Source: Phaeosaccion multiseriatum (lineage: Eukaryota > Ochrophyta, other classes). Taken from it: a stretch of DNA of 64,000 nt. A program made the position numbers and the translations under genes. Numbering within the stretch: position 1 is the first letter of the stretch; each line of letters opens with the position of its first letter. Under the pieces are notes generated by a model that had not been told where the DNA came from, ran no database searches, and was given only the letters and a program-made list of their open reading frames with translations. The DNA is taken from contig OZ218957.1 in NCBI GenBank assembly GCA_965112735.1, positions 682,001 through 746,000 of the forward strand, given 5' to 3'. This document shows, one piece after another, positions 26,101-38,386 of the stretch.

Positions 26101-29100
26101 TTCCGACGCCACCGCGACAGAGGTGAAACTCGCACTGGAGTCTCTTCCGGCCATCACCACTGTTGCAGTCGACCGGCAGCCCTTCGGCCGGCAAGGGGGA
26201 TGGCAGTGGAAGGTGACCTTCTTCGACGTGGGTCATGGACACAGCCCTGGTGGTAGCCTGCCTATGATCGGGGTGGATGGCAGCCGATTGCGGGGCGTGG
26301 GCGCGGGTGTGGATGTTCGTCGAGCTGTGGTGGGTGAGGGAGAGCCCGAGCTGTGGACTGTGGAAACCGGGGCGAGGGCAAGCTCCGGCGTTTGGCGGTT
26401 ACGGATGTACACTGCTGATGACGGCCGCCAAGAGGCGTTTCGCCTACGAGTCAAACAGAGTGTCAAGCAGAGCGTCAAGCAGAGTGTCAAGCAGAGTGTC
26501 AGGATTACAGAGGCGTGTTACGCGACGACCGTGGCGCAGGAGTCGGATGAGAAGGAGGGGTTCACAACTGGCGGGGAAGTGGGCACCAGGCGAGGAGAGT
26601 CAATGCAGTCCAGGCTCAGGGCCGCGGGGCTGGTGGCTGAAGTGAGTAAGAGAGTCGTCGCCAACGGTGATAGTGGCGGAGAGTCTGTTACCATCTGGAC
26701 TGTGAGTGTGCTCCACCATCACGACCCGGAAACGACTCTGTCTGTACTCGCGGGGGCGGGAGACGCGTTTGAGCAGGAAGGGGGAGGGAAGGAGGCCCCG
26801 GGGTGGACGGCCAATGTGACGGTTTCATTGGAGGCCTCGGCCAACGCCGTCGGAGGAAGTTTCTACCTCGGCGCCTATGGTCGTCTGCTGCCATCACGCA
26901 GCCTGGCCTACAACGCATCGGCAGTGGAGTTGGAGACCCTTTTGAATGGGCTGAAGGAGGTGAACGAGCTACTACCTCTACCTGAGGAGGGAGAGGAGGC
27001 GGGCGGGGATGGCAGGTCGTTATCGTCGCTATCATCGGCGGCAGGGCCACTACGAGTCAAAGTAACGGATGCCAGCACAACCAGCAGCAGTTGGTCATCC
27101 AACGGGAGGAGGTGGGTGGTTGCTGTGCTGGCAGGTGGATACGGACGGGGCACAGACATCGTGGCGCGTGGTAGGGGAGACGGCGGGGGGGGGGGGCTAC
27201 TGAAGGGCAATGACGCGGTAGTGAAGTCACGCTACGTCAGAGGGGGGGTGAGCAGGGCAGCTGCCAGGGCCTCTCTGGCCATCGCCACCGTCGGAGGGGT
27301 TGCTCTAGACGAAGGGTCTCCAGCAGGCGAAGGGCAACCACAACCCCGAGGGTGGGGTGAAGGGCAACAGCAGTGGTTGCGCTTCGGGGGGCGGCTCAGG
27401 GCTGTGGAGCAGGCGCTGGCCAGTCTGACGTACACGCCGCCTTCGGATTGGCACGGGGAGCTGCACGTGACGGTTTCAGTCGCGACTACGACTTCTACCT
27501 CTGCTTCAACTACTTCCTGTAGTGGTGCCTTTGCTAGCGCCTTTGAGGGTAGAGATGACTCACTCTCGACCAGGCAGGGGCGAGTGGTGGTGCAGCCTGT
27601 CGACGACCCTCCCCTGCTGTGGTGGTGTGGTCGCCCCGTTCAGCAGGGGGGCCTTTCCGTAGCTCAAGTGGACGAGGATGCCACTCTGCGCCTCTTCGAG
27701 TACACCTGCGACGTATCACCAACTGACGATGACGATGATGATGGGCAGCAACAGTTGGTGATACAGCAGGGGTCTTCTGTGTGGATGGAGGACGTGGACG
27801 GAGGCGCATCTCTCTATCGCCTCTCCGTCTCCGCACAGCACGGGGTGGTGCGCATGGCGGGTTCATCAACATCCTCACCAGTTGGTGATATTGAGGGTGG
27901 TGGGGGTGAAGGGAGCCACGCCACCGTGTCCGGGCCTCTGCTCGGCATCAACGCTGCGTTGGCGACGCTGGAATACACACCGTACCAGGACTGGCATGAC
28001 GGAGCGGATACCCTCGTCTTCCAAATGACTACTCTTGAAGGCGAAGGAGAGAAAAACCGCGCAGATGACGACGACGACGAAGGTGGTGTCACAGATGGCG
28101 ACAGAAGTGACGACATCGCGACTACGTCAGCCACCTTGTACGTGTTTGTTTCAGCCGTGAACGACGCTCCGACGGTGACCTGGGAGGGCTCAAAGCGGGA
28201 GGTAGAACACCTCCTCACAAATGGCAGCAGCGATGGCAGCCTAGGCGGAGAAGGGGCGGTTTCTGAGGTGGCATGGGTGGAGGGGAGGGAGGACGAGGTG
28301 CTCTCCCTGAGAGGACTTGTGGTGGATGATGTGGACCTACGTAGTAGTAGCCTGGCTTCCACTTCCACCCCGCGAGATGGAGGAGATGAAGGTGCAGTGC
28401 ATCGTGGTGCTCGTGGTGCTTCTCGTCCGAGAACGCCACTGGCCTGGCTCCGGCCTCAATCGCTGTCAGTGACGCTGACCGTCTCCTTTGGATACGTCTC
28501 TCTCTCGCCTGATGCCGCGGGAATCGTGCTCCTCGATGATGGCGCTGCTGCTGGTGCTGCCAACACCGCGATGGAATCGGAATCGGAATGGGCAGAACGA
28601 CGGAATCGGAAGAAGACAAGAGTACTGCGTTTCCGCGGGCCTCTGCCAGCTGTGAACCTGGCCCTGGAGGGGGTGATGTATCTGCCCGGGAGGGACTGGG
28701 TGGGGCTTGATGTGCTGAGCATAGTGGTGAGCGACAAGTCAGGGGGGGCAGAGGGTGGACGAGGAGGAGGAGAAGGACGGGGGGCGGGCGGGCTTGAGAC
28801 TTCCGTTCAAGTGGGTGTCAACATCCTCCCCGTCAACGACCCCCCTGTCGTCGTGCTGCCCAAGTCACAGTTGGTGATGCAGCAGCAGCAGCAGCAGCAG
28901 CATCAGCGGCAGCAGTTGGTGATACAGCAGCAGCCAGTACTGTCCGCTCTTGAGGACGAGGCCTGCATCATCGGCCGCCCCGAGGGGGTGGACATGCCCC
29001 CCGGGGTGCTCCTGACCGAGGACAGCATCCAATTCACGGATGCCGAGGACGACGTCTCCAACCGGGCCTTCCTCAAGGAGTGGGCTAGTGATGATGATGA

Positions 29101-32100
29101 TGCTAACGATGATGCCTTCCCAAGGGGGCGCTGGATGCTCCCAGGGGAGGGAAACACCTTCGTTCTGCTACAGAATGATACCGACTTCGCTTGGCTCGAG
29201 GTGGGAGAGGAGCAGGAGGATGGCAATGTTGAGGTGTTGGAATACACTCTGGACATTGTCGTCGCCCACGGGACTCTGACCCTGACGCGTGTGCTGGAGG
29301 CTATGGCTACTGGCAACGCCATGAAGGAGGATGAAGAACAGGAGCAGTTGGTGATTCAGCAAGAGTTGGGCATACAGCTTCTTAACGGTACCACCGGGCA
29401 CCGCGACGGCGAGCTTCATCTCGTAGGGTCGCTTTGGGCGTTGAATCGGGCCATGAGGGCGTCGGTCTACCTCAGTGATCCGAACTGGAACAGTTTCATA
29501 TGGGCCAGTGAAGCAGGAGCAGGAGGAGGAGGACACATGGACGGCGAGCAGCAGCAGCAGCAGCAGCAGCAGCAGATTGAGACCATCTCCCTCACCTTGA
29601 CCGACCCTGCCGGAGCGAGCACCTCACAGGTGCTTCCCGTGTTGGTTCTACCCGAGAACGACCCTCCAGTGCTGTCGGTACCTGGAGCGACGTACGCTGC
29701 TCCGGAGAATCGAACACACGACGGGCTCTCCTTGCTCATGACCTCGATATCTCCTATCGAGGTGTTCGAAGACCGGCCCGTGCGAATTCGAGGTCTCGAT
29801 GTTCGAGATGTCGACGTATCAGCGGCTTGGTACACCAACAGCAGTAGCAGCAGCAGCAGTGGGGATGGAAGTGGGGGTGGGCAGGAGTGGCTGCAGAGGG
29901 GGAAAGGTGGAGAACTGCTCGAAGTGACTGTCCATGCCAATCATGGGACACTTGCTCGGGAGGAGGCGGCGTCACGTGGCACCAGCACCGGGCAACAAGG
30001 AAACGGAGACGGAGATGGAGATGGATGGCAGCAGACACTCACCCTCCGCTCGGACTTGGAGGGTCTCCGCAACCGGCTCTCCTCCCTCATCTACCGCGGT
30101 CACCCCAACTACAACGGGAATGACTCGATCATCATCACTGTTGACGACCTCGGTAACTCGGGCAGCTGCGGCGGGAGGATGATCCGAGGCGGCAAGGGGG
30201 GTGGCAGGAAGGCAGCCTATGGCAGCAGCGCCTCCTCCTCGTTATCTTATTCGTCTTATTACTCTTGTTCGTTGAAGGACTCGGTGCTAATTCCGCTTGT
30301 GGTGAAGCCCCTTCCCGACGCGCCTCTGATCTCCCTACCCTTCGCGGTGGTGGAGGTCGAGGAGGACTCGGACCTGTTGGTGGAGGGGTTGGTGATTCGG
30401 GACTTGGACGGGGTGTACGCCAAGCCGGGCGAGCTGGGCAGTTGGGCATTCGCTGAGCAACAGGATGGTGGCGACGACGATGATGATTACGACGGTAGCT
30501 TTGACGGTGTTGGCAGGTCCTCGTCTTCCTCCTCTTCCTCATCATTATCATCGAGATGGCCTGGGCGCATTCAAGTTGAGATCGTGACACCAAAGGGCAA
30601 CTTGACCCTGACCAGGGAGGAGGGGCTGACGTTTCTCACCGACTTCTCGGAAGCCTTCAACAAGACGAGTCTCTACGACAACAGTAGTAGCAGTACAGAG
30701 GAGGACGAAGAGGAGGAGGCGCAGCAGCAGGAGGAGGAAGATGGCAGTGGATGGAAAGAAGGAGGGGGACATCGGCTGGTGTTTGAAGGACATGTAGATG
30801 ACGTCAACCGAGCGTTACACCAGTCCGTGTACCGGCCTTCACCCGACTGGCATACAAGCGGGCGGGCCTTTGACGAGATTGTGATAACCGTTACGAACAG
30901 TCATATGGGGCTGGGAGGGACGGAACCGAGGCGCGTAAACACCACACGAACGCTCTTTGTGAGGGTGTTGGCGGTGGACGATGCACCACGAGTGCACATG
31001 GGAGGAGGGGGGGACATGGCAACTGTGATGGGGGTGGGGGCTACTACTGAGCCATTTGTAAGTGTGGATGAGGAGGAAGAGGAGGAAGCTACTGTCCAGT
31101 ATATCCCCACAGTTATGGGGAAGGAGGACACCCCCCTGGAGCTGCTCGATATTTACATCACCGACGTCGATCTTCTCAATATCGATGGGTTCGACTCTAC
31201 TATCGAGGGGGGTGAGTCGTTTATGCGCGTGAGCATCGAAGCGGGCGTGGGGAGCGTTCAGCTTGCCTCGACTAATGGGCTCACCTTCCTCTCTCAAGTG
31301 ACAGCGATCCCGGAAGGAGGAGGAGGAGGAGGAGGAGGAGGAGGGGATCGCTCGGTGGTGGTGCGGGGTTCGTTGGCGGATGTCAACAGCGCCCTCTACG
31401 GTATGACCTACCTTCCGCGATCCGACTGGAGTGGCAATGACACACTCACAGTCACAGCCAGGGATGCACAGGGACTGCAACATTTGGCGACCCTGCCAAT
31501 TGTGATTTGGCCGGTGAATGACCAACCGCGCTGGAGTGTGCCTCTATACCCCCTGGCGACTGGGGAGGACTCACAATTGGCTCTGTACTCCATCTCCGTG
31601 CACGACCCTGACGGCAGCGCCACCAGCAGCAGCAGTAGCACCAGTTGGTTATCCAGCAGCGACGGCGACGACGACGACGCCAATGACGCAGATGGCAATG
31701 AGAACGAGTTGGTGCTCCAGCTGCAGGTCCAGCTGGGGAGTATTACCCTTGCCTCTGTGTCGCCTCACCTCCTCCTCGAACAAGGCAGCGGAGAAGCGGA
31801 CACTGACATCATCATGCGAGGGTCGGAGAAGATACTTAACCAAGCTCTCCACGGCATGTTGTACAATCCTCCACGCCACTGGGCAGGGAGAAACGACGTC
31901 CTCTCGCTGCGTGCCTGGGATGCCGAGGGAGCCTTCTCGCAGGCAAGCGTCCGGCTCTTCTTCACCACACGACACAGCGACCCTCCTACGGTGCATGTGC
32001 CAGGAGCCACACGAATGGGCAATGTCGATGGTCTCGATACTAATGCCGATGGCCTCGATGTCGATATGTGCCACTCCCTCGACGGGCGGATCGGAGCCCT

Positions 32101-35100
32101 GCCCGCGCAGCACCCGGCCCCGTTCTCACAGCAGTGCGGCCGGATCACCAACGTGCGCACCATCACCTTGCAAGAGGACGAGGTCACTCCCCTTGAGGGA
32201 GTGCATGTAACCGACCCTGACAGCGGTAGCTTGGGAGGAGAGAGTGATGGAAGTCGTCTGCTGGAGGTGTCTCTCTCTGCTCGACATGGCAGCCTGGGCT
32301 TTGCTCGTGCCGGTCTCTCTGGCGTGCGAGTGCTTGTGCACTCGTTATCATCATCATCGCCGTCGCCATCTGAGAAAGAGGAGGAGGAGGAGGAGGAGGA
32401 GGAGGATTACAACATGCACAGCTATAGCAACAGCTACAGTTTCAGCCAAGGCAAAAGCGGCCACCGTGTGTTGTTACAGGCCCCTCTCTCTGCCCTCAAC
32501 GCAGCATTGGCGACGCTCACGTACACCTCGGATCTCGACTGGAGTGGACACGACTCCATCACTGTAACGGCCTATCGCAATGTGGGGGATGGCAGCAGAG
32601 GGGGGGCAGAGGGGGCAGAGGGAGGGGGATGGCAGTCAACGACCAGCCCCGACTCGTTGTCCTCCTCTCTTTCCTCCTCCTCAGACTCTGAAGGCTCTGA
32701 AGGCTCGGATGGCTCGGGGGGTTCGGACTCGGCCGTTATCCCCCTGCGCGTGCTTCCCGTCGCTGACGCCCCTGTACTCTTCGTTGCGGGCGGTTACAGC
32801 GAAGGGGGCTTACATCTGTCCACGCTGGAGGACCAACCGCTGATCCTACCGAGGGTGCTCGCACTGGACCCCGACGTGGACGCGGAGGCCTTTCATCGCC
32901 ACATCTTGGGCACGTTAGTGGTGCTGTCCGACGGCGACGGTTACGACGGTTATGACAGTTACGCCAGCTATGTCAATGACAGTTACAGCCACACGGTGCG
33001 CGTGAGTGCCTCGCATGGCAGTATCATGTACCCCCGCACGGCGCACCTAGAGTGGCATACCACCAACACCCACGTCGACAGAAGTGACCTCGCTACCTCG
33101 TCTTCCTCTTCCTCCTCTCCTTCCTCCCCGAGAGGGGCAATGTGGTGGCCTGTCGCGGAGTTCTCAGGTAGACTGGAAGATATTAACGCCGCCTTGAACG
33201 GTATGTGGTACCGGCCCGACCTTAACTACAACGGGGTGGACCAGGTCATGCTTAGCATCAGCAAGAGCGACAGCAGTAGCGACGGTTTCGACGGTTTCGA
33301 CGGTTTCGACGGTTTGGACAACAAGGGTTTGTTCGTGACGCAGATGGTGGTGGTGGTGACGCCCGTCAACGACGCTCCCGTGCTACAGGCACCCCAGGAG
33401 CGAAGGCACAACATGCTAAGGACGGGGGATGGTTTGAGTTTCCGAAGGATAGGGCTGAAGGGAGGAGTAGGGCATCAAGCTGCAATGGCAGTGGATGAGG
33501 ATGGGCTGTTGCCCATCGGGGGAGTCACCGTAAGAGACGTGGACCTGCTGCCGATGGAGGGAGAGGGAGGCGCAGGAGGAAGAGCAGCAGCAGCAAGAGG
33601 AGGAGGAGGTGGTGGTGGTATAGGTGCGGGTGCGGCGGTATTCTCTGTGCGAGTGGAGGCCCAGATGGGCTCTGTGGCAATGGACCTTTCGGAGGCGGCA
33701 GAGGCCTTTGCAGGTATGTACACGTACACTACTTGCGTATGGTCTTACGTACATGCTCACCCGTGTGTACTTACGTACGTGCTTACGTGGTGCTAGTCAG
33801 TTGCGCATGTTGCTGGGTCTTTCTTGTCGGAGCTTTCCCTCCCGTCCGTCCGTCCGTCTGTCCGTCCCTCTCTGTCTCCCCCTTCCTCTGCCCCCCCCCC
33901 CTCCCTCCCTATTGCTGACTGATGCATGTGCTTTCGATTGGTAATACTCCTCCTTGTTTGCGATGCGCGATACTATTCAGGACCGATTGGTGAGCCACTA
34001 GCATCATCGTCCTCCTCATCATCATCAGCATCGTCATCATCTTCAGGCTATGACTATGTCACCCGTGGAGTCTTCCCCACCCTGCATGCCGCCAACGCAG
34101 CCCTCGCCTCTCTGGTCTTCAAGCCCCTACCGGACTTTGCGGGCCAGACAGGGGCGCGGGTTCGAAACCTTGTACAGGACGGAGAGGGAGGAGAGGACCG
34201 CCTAACCATACCGGTCACGGTTCGCCCGGTCAACGACCCGCCGAGCCTTTTGCTGCCATCCCGGGCCGAGGAAGACGGACAGGCTGTGGTGACTGCCTTC
34301 GGACAGCGTCAGGTGCGCATCGCAGGGGCCAGGTACTTCCCGGACGTCGCAGGCTTCGACGGTTTCGACGGTTTCGACGGTTTCGAAGGCGGAGGTGGTG
34401 GTGTGCTTCGAAAGATGAGAAGGGAGAGGAGCGGCTCCGAGCTGTGGCGGACGGAGGGCGCGCTCCCCTCGGAGAAAGAGAGTGGTTCATCGTGGGGTAG
34501 GGTTGACGACAACTCGTGGGTCAATCGACTGGTGGACGTTCACAACCACCAGGGCACCGGAACGGGGAAAGAAGCCTTCTTCTCGGAAACCTCCCCCTCT
34601 TTCTCCTCCTCCTCCTTCTCCTCGCCCACACGACCGCGCTACCTGACGGTGTTTGGCGACTACCTGTACTTTGCAGCGGATCACCAACACCCTCAGGACG
34701 ATGAGGAGGAGGACGAAGAGGGTCTTGGAGAGGAGCTGTGGCGGACAGACGGGACCGCGGCAGGTACCACGCTTGTCAAAGACCTGTACCCGGGGGGGAG
34801 GGGAGGGGCCCCGAGCTTCTTGACCGTCTACAAGGGACATTTGTTCTTCGCGGCCAACGGATTAGATACCGCTTGGATGATGCCAGAGCATCGTACGGAC
34901 GAGTGCCACGGCTTCCGGCAAGCGGACTTTGACCCGCGGGTACGTGGGATGGGCATGCGTAGGGCATGTGGGTACGTAGGTGTGGGTGTGGGTGTGCGTG
35001 AGCGTGAGTGTGTGCGTGCGTGCGTGCGTGCGTGCGTCCATAGGTTGTTGTACATGAGAAGGGGAGAAGGCGCAATCTACTGGCTTCTATTTTCCCTCGT

Positions 35101-38100
35101 CCTCAGTATCATCATCTCTGTCTCTCTCGCCCCCTTGCCCGCTACCCTACACCCTTACCCCATACCCTATACTCCTTACCCTATGCTCCACACCCTGCAT
35201 ACTGCATACCCTATCCCTTTTCTCCATCCCCTGCATACCCTTTCCCCTTTACTCCATTCCCTGCATACCCTATACCCTATACTCCATGCCCTGCATACCC
35301 CGCACCCCACACCCTCTCCTGTGCACACACACACGCATACACGCACACACACACACAAACACACACACGCACACGCACGCAGGTGGTGTTTGCAGTTTCC
35401 CAATCAAGCACGTGGAACCCTTCTGCCCGCTACGACTGCCCCGTCGGCCACCACTGGGCCTCTACGGCAGAGGCTCAGGCCCTCTTCCCCTTCAGCTACG
35501 CAGATGGGCTTGTCTCGGACGGGCATGAAGGGTCGGTCTACTTTGATCGCTGCGGTTGGGAGGGTTTCTCTTGGGGAGGTTTGGAGCGCAAGCACTTTCG
35601 CTTCAGTGATAGTAGGGACACGGGGGCGTACAAGCATGCGGGCAAGCGGGAAGGGTTCCGGCCGGATGTGGATGACGGAGGGGAGGGAAGGGGAGGAGGA
35701 GATGGTGGGGACGAGGGGTTGTGGCGGAGCGAGTTTGCGGGGATTGTGTGTGTGGAGACGGACGCCTTTGGAGGACGAGTAGGAGGAGGAGGAGGAGGAG
35801 AAGGAGGAGGGGTGCTGGAGGAGTGTCAGGGAGGAGGGGCAGGAGGAGGGGCGGGAGGGAGGGGCTCCTTTTGTAGCTCGCTGTGGAGGTCGGATGGGAC
35901 CACGGGGGGCACGGTGCGTGTGGCCGATATGCCTGCGATGAACGCGCCCGCGTATCTAACGCCCTTCAAGGGGGCACTCTTCTTCTCGGCGCAAGAGCCT
36001 TCGCACGGGAGGGAGCTCTATCGATTCGATGGCAACGACTCTACCACTGAGGTAAAGGGTATTCAATCACTCACTCTCTCACCCACTCACTCCCTCACTC
36101 ACTCCCTCACTTACTCTCTCGCCCACTCACTGTCTCACTCTCTCACTCACTCACTCACTCACTCACGTACTCGCTTGCTCACCGATTCAGAAACTCACTC
36201 ACTCACTCACTCACTCACTCTCCCACCCACCCACCCACCCATTCACTCCCTCCCTCCCTCAGATAATGGGCACCCTGACTACTCAGGTTTCCGCTTCCTC
36301 ATCTTCATTCCACCTCATCAAGGACGCCCGACCCGGGAGGGGAAGCTCCGACCCTTCATGGCTCACGGCAGCAAGCGGGTTGGGAAAGCTCTTCTTTGCA
36401 GCCACAGACGGACGGAGAGGGCGAGAACTGTGGGTCACAGATGGCGTGGCGGAGGAGGAGGGGGATTGGGCGGCTGTGAGTCCGACCACGTTGGTGGTAA
36501 AGGACATCAACTCGGGCACAGGCGGCTCCTCCCCTTCCTTCTTGTGTTATGAGCCTACCAATAGGCTCGTTTTCTTCTCTGCCTACGATGGCGATGGGAG
36601 TACAGCAGGTGGTGGTACAGGAGGAGGAGGAGGAGGAGGAGGAGGAGCGGGCAGGGAGTTGTGGAAGAGCGACGGCACGACGGCTGGGACGGTTCGCGTC
36701 AAGGACATTTGCCCAGGGAGCCGCAGCTCCGATCCCTCCCACCTCACGGCCTGGCAGGACAAAGTGTACTTTAGTGCCTCGGACTGTACCCACGGGACTG
36801 AGCTGTGGGTCACAGATGGCTCGTCCTCGGGTACCCACATGCTAAAGGACCTGCGGAGCGGGTCTGTGGGCTCCAGACCAGCCCTCTTCGCAGCCTTTAC
36901 TCCGCGCTGGGCGGGGTCCAGCGTAGGCTCGGGCTCAACACGTGGAAGGGAGGAGGAGCTCTGGTTCATGGCTGCTACGGCTTCTGCTGCGGATGCCTCC
37001 TCCTCAGCTCTTGGAGCGGCATCTCAAACTCATACTGTGTTGATGGAGCTGTGGAAGACAGACGGTACCGCGGCGGGGACGGTCCAGGCCTTCACCCCTG
37101 AGCACCGCTCCTTCGCTCACCTCGCACCCGACTTGGTGTCAGGATACGCCGGAGAAGGAGGATATGGAGGAGATGGCAGTGGATGGTCCTCTTCTTCACA
37201 ACTGGCGACGACCTCGCCTTCCGCCACGCGCCTCGTAAACTTCGACCACGCCCTCTTCTTCTCGGCGTCTCTGTCTCCCCTCCTCGGCTCTACGGTGGGT
37301 AGGCTCAGGGCTGCCAATCAGCGGGCCAGAGAGGGCATTGATCAAGCGCTAGTGGTGGGAGACGTCGACTCGCCGACCCTTGCGCTCACCCTTGCCTGCG
37401 ACAAGGGCGTGCTGATGGTGACCAACGCTTCTGGTTGCGGGATTGGCTACGGCATGGACAGAGGGGATGGCAGTGGATGGGACCGTGAGTACGCTGGGGG
37501 TAGCAGTGGTGGGGGTGAGGTGCACTGGAACACATCGACAGACTCGACTACGTATGCACATTCGAATTCGAGCTCGACGATCGTCGCCAGCAGGAGGTGG
37601 TCGTCGTGGGGCCGTGTGGAAGGAAGCACACTCTCTCTCAATGGCACCGCTGCGCAGCTCAACAACGCCATGCGAGACCTTCGTTATCGAGCCTTACGTA
37701 ATGTGGGGGATGGCAGTGGATGGGACAGCCTCGAGGTGAGCCTCACAGATGCACCCCAGCCCTGCCAAGGAGGAGGAGGAGGAGGAGGAGGAGGAGGAGG
37801 AGGCAACGGCAGCAGCAGCAGTTGGTCGTCTAGTAATTCGAGCGCCATCTGTGACTACGGGGCTGCGCACACGGTGCGTGGCGCCCTGTCCGTGCTGCTT
37901 GTGGAGGAGAATACCGCCCCGAGGGTGGAGGTACCCACATCTGCAGCAGTTGGTGATATAGCAGCAGGTGGTGATACAGTAGCACCAGCACCAGCCTTTG
38001 AGGCCTCCTTGCACGGAAGCCCCACCCGCATCACGGGTGTCACAGTGACGACCGATGAGATGGCAATGGATGGAGGGGGGATGGCAGTGGATGGAGGGCA

Positions 38101-38386
38101 CGTGCTGTCCGTGTGGCTGGCGGCGGACAGGGGGCGACTCACAGTGGGACGGTTGGAGGGCGTGTCCTTTACAGATGGCGACGGCGTGAGCGATCGCAGC
38201 ATGAGCTTCCACGGGGCCGTGCGACGCATCAACACCGCCCTCGAAGCGCTCACGTACACGTGCCTAGGGGCGGATTACAACTCGTGTAGCAATGCGGGTG
38301 GTACAGACGTGATTACCGTCCGTGTGGTGGATGGGGCCACTGGCTTGGACGGGTCGGGGAAGGTTGCGGTGGCTATAGTAGAATAG
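3096..38386 (+). CDS. giant secreted cadherin/CSPG-like repeat protein, 11,204 residues, 7 exons
   Basis: Proposed exons: 3096-4239, 4466-6024, 6247-15684, 15992-33713, 33981-34939, 35383-36051, 36263-38386. All introns are GT-AG (211-443 bp). Phases match at every junction and the sum is 33,615 nt = 11,204 codons plus TAG. The start ATG-ATG opens a signal peptide (hydrophobic [12 protein letters not shown], cleavage near AAQS). No membrane anchor is evident at the C-terminus. The body is about 40 units of roughly 100-250 residues with the pattern ED..L.L.G..V.D.DA, then L.L...G, then N.AL..L.Y.P...W.G.D.L.V.V.D, ending PVNDAP or PVNDPP. This is the cadherin-like/CSPG (FRAS1/FREM-type) consensus. 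It is interrupted by two other modules, annotated separately. Linkers are filled with poly-Ser, poly-Glu, poly-Gly and poly-Thr encoded by microsatellites. Likely role: extracellular matrix or adhesion protein (inference). Exon 4 alone is 17.7 kb. The gene model is strong in phase but needs transcript support. Confidence 0.85.
4240..4465 (+). other. intron 1 of the giant gene
   Basis: GTGAGC donor at 4240 and CAG acceptor ending 4465 join ...DADA-G-EN..., restoring the calcium-site-like acidic motif of a repeat. Phase 1. It contains a C13 homopolymer. Confidence 0.85.
7942..8003 (+). repeat. (GAG)n coding run, poly-Glu
   Basis: About 20 uninterrupted GAG codons in exon 3 give an acidic linker between two repeats of the giant protein. 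Confidence 0.9.
8899..8958 (+). repeat. (ACT)20 coding run, 20 Thr
   Basis: Twenty identical ACT codons in exon 3 of the giant gene. The lack of synonymous change points to recent slippage. Confidence 0.9.
12331..15684 (+). other. module of GDLPLL-type repeats in the giant protein
   Basis: Residues about 2930-4047. Roughly seven units share a pattern different from the cadherin-like repeats: EVQ-x-V at the start, G-x-F-x-L-x-F, then LP-x-N-A-x-x-x-x-V-x-x-A-L-x-x-L-P-x-(I/V)-x-x-V-x-V, and an ending VTF-x-x-x-x-GDLPL. Clear endings are near 12740, 13240, 13672 (degenerate) and 14711. Two more degenerate units follow in exon 4 (about 17125-18290) and another cluster lies at about 25500-27150. 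Similar repeats occur in large algal and protist surface proteins; I do not know a function. Confidence 0.6.
14779..14857 (+). repeat. (TCT/TTC)n coding run, poly-Ser
   Basis: A run of TCT codons with a few TCC/TCG interruptions encodes a Ser linker inside a GDLPLL-type unit. Confidence 0.85.
15685..15991 (+). other. intron 3 of the giant gene, GT-microsatellite
   Basis: The donor is inside a GT/GCGTGT repeat that fills about 15685-15840. The acceptor is CCAACAG ending at 15991. The phase is 0 and joins LQSPQ to VYCTDG. Both flanking frames happen to stay open through the repeat, so it could be mistaken for coding sequence. Confidence 0.8.
19313..19495 (+). repeat. (TCT)61 coding run, 61 consecutive Ser
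   Basis: Sixty-one identical TCT codons (183 nt) in exon 4, with no synonymous interruption. It is the longest pure coding microsatellite in the window. It lies between the L-x-F-x-P and D-T-L-V-V-S-V-T-D parts of one cadherin-like unit. Confidence 0.95.
21286..21342 (+). repeat. (GGA)n coding run, poly-Gly
   Basis: About 18 GGA codons in exon 4 of the giant gene form a Gly linker, preceded about 230 bp upstream by a GAG/GAC acidic run. Confidence 0.9.
26450..26502 (+). repeat. 12-bp coding minisatellite encoding KQSV repeats
   Basis: Four copies of a 12-bp unit GTCAAGCAGAGT, with single-base variants, encode VKQS four times in exon 4. Confidence 0.9.
33281..33316 (+). repeat. 9-bp coding minisatellite GACGGTTTC (DGF repeats)
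   Basis: Four tandem GACGGTTTC-like units in exon 4 encode [13 protein letters not shown] second array of the same unit lies at 34352-34386 in exon 5. Confidence 0.9.
34352..34386 (+). repeat. second GACGGTTTC minisatellite array
   Basis: GGCTTC then three GACGGTTTC units encode [11 protein letters not shown] in exon 5, the same unit as at 33281-33316 although the protein context differs. Confidence 0.9.
34400..37290 (+). other. ELW-x-(T/S)DGT propeller-like module of the giant protein
   Basis: Spread over exons 5-7 (residues about 10090-10840). At least seven units contain (E/S)LW-(R/V/K)-(T/S)-DGT-x-x-GT-x-x-V-K-D-x-x-PG and L(F/Y)F-x-A, for example [18 protein letters not shown] at about 34735 and [18 protein letters not shown] at about 36658. 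This is the ELWxTDGT repeat of bacterial and algal extracellular proteins, thought to form a beta-propeller. Between two blades an insert of about 150 residues, rich in Cys, Trp and His (DECHGFRQ..., [27 protein letters not shown]), spans the intron at 34940-35382. I could not assign it to a family. Two cadherin-like units follow the module. Confidence 0.65.
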
